Source: Sanguibacter antarcticus (lineage in GTDB: Bacteria > Actinomycetota > Actinomycetes > Actinomycetales > Cellulomonadaceae). From it: a stretch of DNA of 64,000 nucleotides. This document shows positions 62,651 through 64,000 of this stretch, in pieces; within the stretch, counting starts at the first letter, position 1; each line of letters opens with the position of its first letter. The notes under the pieces are model-generated. The model did no database searches, was not told the origin of the DNA, and was given only the letters and a program-made list of their open reading frames with translations. The stretch lies in contig NZ_PDJG01000001.1 in assembly GCF_002564005.1 (NCBI RefSeq), forward strand, positions 1,612,001 to 1,676,000, written 5' to 3'. The translations under genes were made by a program, and so were the position numbers.

Positions 62651-64000
62651 GCCAGACCATCGCCGACGTGCTGCGCGACGTGCTCCTCGCGTTCTTCTCG
62701 GTCGCCGCCATCCCGATGCTTCTCTACTTCCTCGTCATCAACACGTCCTACCTCGCGCTCATCGTGCTCGCGAGCGTGAACTTCACGCGCCACCTGCGCC
62801 GCACCCCGTTCGCCGGGACCGACTCGGTGGCGAGCTCCGCGCTCACCCCCGGGGTGTCGGTCGTCCTGCCTGCGTACAACGAGGAGATGGTCATCCTCGA
62901 CTCGGTCCGTTCCGTCCTCGACCTGCGCCACCCCGACCACCAGGTGGTCGTGGTCAACGACGGCAGCACGGACGGGACCCTCGACCTGCTCAAGAACGCC
63001 TACGACCTCGTGCCGGACCCGCGGACGGTCCTCCAGCAGATCCCGGCCCGCGGGCTCGTCCGTGGGCTGTGGGTACCGTCGAACCCGTCGATCCCGCTCA
63101 TCGTCGTCGACACAGAGAACTCCGGACGCTCCGACAGCCTCAACGCCGGCGTCAACGCGGCGACCCGAGAGCTCATCGTCATGCTCGACGCAGACTCCCT
63201 CATGGATCCTGACGCGCTCCTGGTGGTCTCCCAACCGTTCGCGGACGATCCGGTAGACACTGTCGCCACGGGCGGAGTCATCCGGGCAGCCAACGGCTGC
63301 CAGGTGATCGGGGGCCGTGTCGTCGACGTCCGTATGCCTCGGCAGATGGTCGCGCGCATCCAGGTCGTGGAGTACCTCCGGTCCTTTCTCCTCGGACGGA
63401 CCGGGTGGTCGCAGGCCAACGCACTCATCCTCATCTCCGGGGCGTTCGGGATGTTCCGCCGCGACGTGCTCGTCGAGGTGGGCGGGCTCGACGCCGACTG
63501 CATCGGCGAGGACTTCGAGCTCGTCATGCGCATCCACCGCCACATGAAGGATGCCGGGCGCGACTACCGGGTCGTGTTCGTGGCCGAGCCGGTGAGCTGG
63601 ACCGAGGTGCCGTCGACGCTGGCCGTCCTCGGCCGCCAGCGTCGCCGCTGGCACCGAGGGCTCTGGGAGGTGCTGTGGGCCTACCGCGGGATGACGTTCA
63701 ACCCGAAGTACGGCCGTGTCGGCATGGTCGCCCTGCCGTACTACTGGTTGTTCGAGCTCTTTGCACCGCTCATCGAGCTCGTCGGTCTCGTCGTCGTCCC
63801 GCTCGGTCTGGCGCTCGGGGTCGTCAACCTGAACTACGCTCTCGCGCTGCTGCTCGTGGCCTACGTCTACGGCTTCTTCGTGACGTGCGCGGCGCTCCTC
63901 GTCGAGGAGGTCTCGTTCCACCGCTACACGTACTGGCGTGATCTCGTGCGCATCCTCGGCGCAGCGGTCGCCGAGAACATCGGCTACCGCCAGCTCACGG
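62647..64000 (+). CDS. Processive family 2 glycosyltransferase (3' truncated by window)
   Basis: The first 451 codons are present. Two N-terminal membrane segments (FFSVAAIPMLLYFLVINTSYLA region) precede a GT-A catalytic domain: GVSVVLPAYNEE, VVVNDGSTDGTL, IVMLDADSLMDP (DxD), IGEDFELVMRIHRHM and the processive QxxRW motif GRQRRRWHRG. Further membrane segments follow (LFELFAPLIELVGLVVVPLG and beyond). This is the layout of polysaccharide synthases such as cellulose, PNAG or hyaluronan types. Product unknown. Start ATG 62647 overlaps the HEAT gene stop. Confidence 0.92.
   Translation, partial: MSQTIADVLRDVLLAFFSVAAIPMLLYFLVINTSYLALIVLASVNFTRHLRRTPFAGTDSVASSALTPGVSVVLPAYNEEMVILDSVRSVLDLRHPDHQVVVVNDGSTDGTLDLLKNAYDLVPDPRTVLQQIPARGLVRGLWVPSNPSIPLIVVDTENSGRSDSLNAGVNAATRELIVMLDADSLMDPDALLVVSQPFADDPVDTVATGGVIRAANGCQVIGGRVVDVRMPRQMVARIQVVEYLRSFLLGRTGWSQANALILISGAFGMFRRDVLVEVGGLDADCIGEDFELVMRIHRHMKDAGRDYRVVFVAEPVSWTEVPSTLAVLGRQRRRWHRGLWEVLWAYRGMTFNPKYGRVGMVALPYYWLFELFAPLIELVGLVVVPLGLALGVVNLNYALALLLVAYVYGFFVTCAALLVEEVSFHRYTYWRDLVRILGAAVAENIGYRQLT

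Overview
This 64 kb window is GC-rich chromosomal DNA of an actinobacterium. The best guess is the order Micrococcales, near Cellulomonas, Sanguibacter or Oerskovia. That placement is inferred from gene content (tig-clpP1-clpP2-clpX order, F420-type LLM oxidoreductase, mycothiol-type nitroreductase family protein, trHbO, DUF2254, frequent GTG starts) and not from any database search.

Layout. 1-8.3 kb: C-terminal part of a MocR-like aminotransferase, valS, a long-chain acyl-CoA ligase, and a polar amino-acid ABC transporter with a GlnR-like box upstream. 8.4-14.6 kb (minus strand): a baeRF-type release-factor-like protein, chorismate mutase, clpX, clpP2, clpP1 (with a ClgR-like box) and tig. 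14.8-18.7 kb: tRNA-Pro and tRNA-Gly, a DUF2254 membrane protein, then a cysteine module (a cysteine-rich leader peptide, cysK, cysE). 18.7-32 kb: a GntR/DUF1648 pair, an LLM oxidoreductase, DNA repair genes (ATL, Nei-type glycosylase), rpiB, two large metallopeptidases, small redox proteins and malQ. 32-37 kb: mscS, an orphan PTS EIIB, a LacI regulator, trHbO and two thioesterases. 37-46.6 kb (minus strand): two paralogous pairs of dynamin/Era-like GTPases flanking ettA and a single-strand-binding protein. 46.7-52.7 kb: tRNA-Arg, rnhA, an AMP-forming ligase, map, an unusual thiolase, a PAP2 phosphatase and orn.

52.9-59.85 kb is an integrated, decayed prophage-like element. Its edges are a perfect 33-bp direct repeat formed from the 3' end of tRNA-His. 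It holds an integrase gene with two in-frame stops whose 3' end runs into an amidase endolysin remnant, two small membrane proteins, an uncharacterised overlapping two-gene cassette, a start-only fragment of a second lysis-type gene, an XRE / ImmA-type protease / PIN-like operon, and the C-terminal fragment of a second integrase. The two cargo modules are the best candidates here for an undescribed (possibly phage-defence or toxin-antitoxin) system.

59.85-64 kb returns to host DNA: a strong terminator that probably once followed tRNA-His directly, an ATP-grasp protein, and a translationally coupled operon of receiver-only response regulator, HEAT-repeat membrane protein and a processive family-2 glycosyltransferase that runs off the window.
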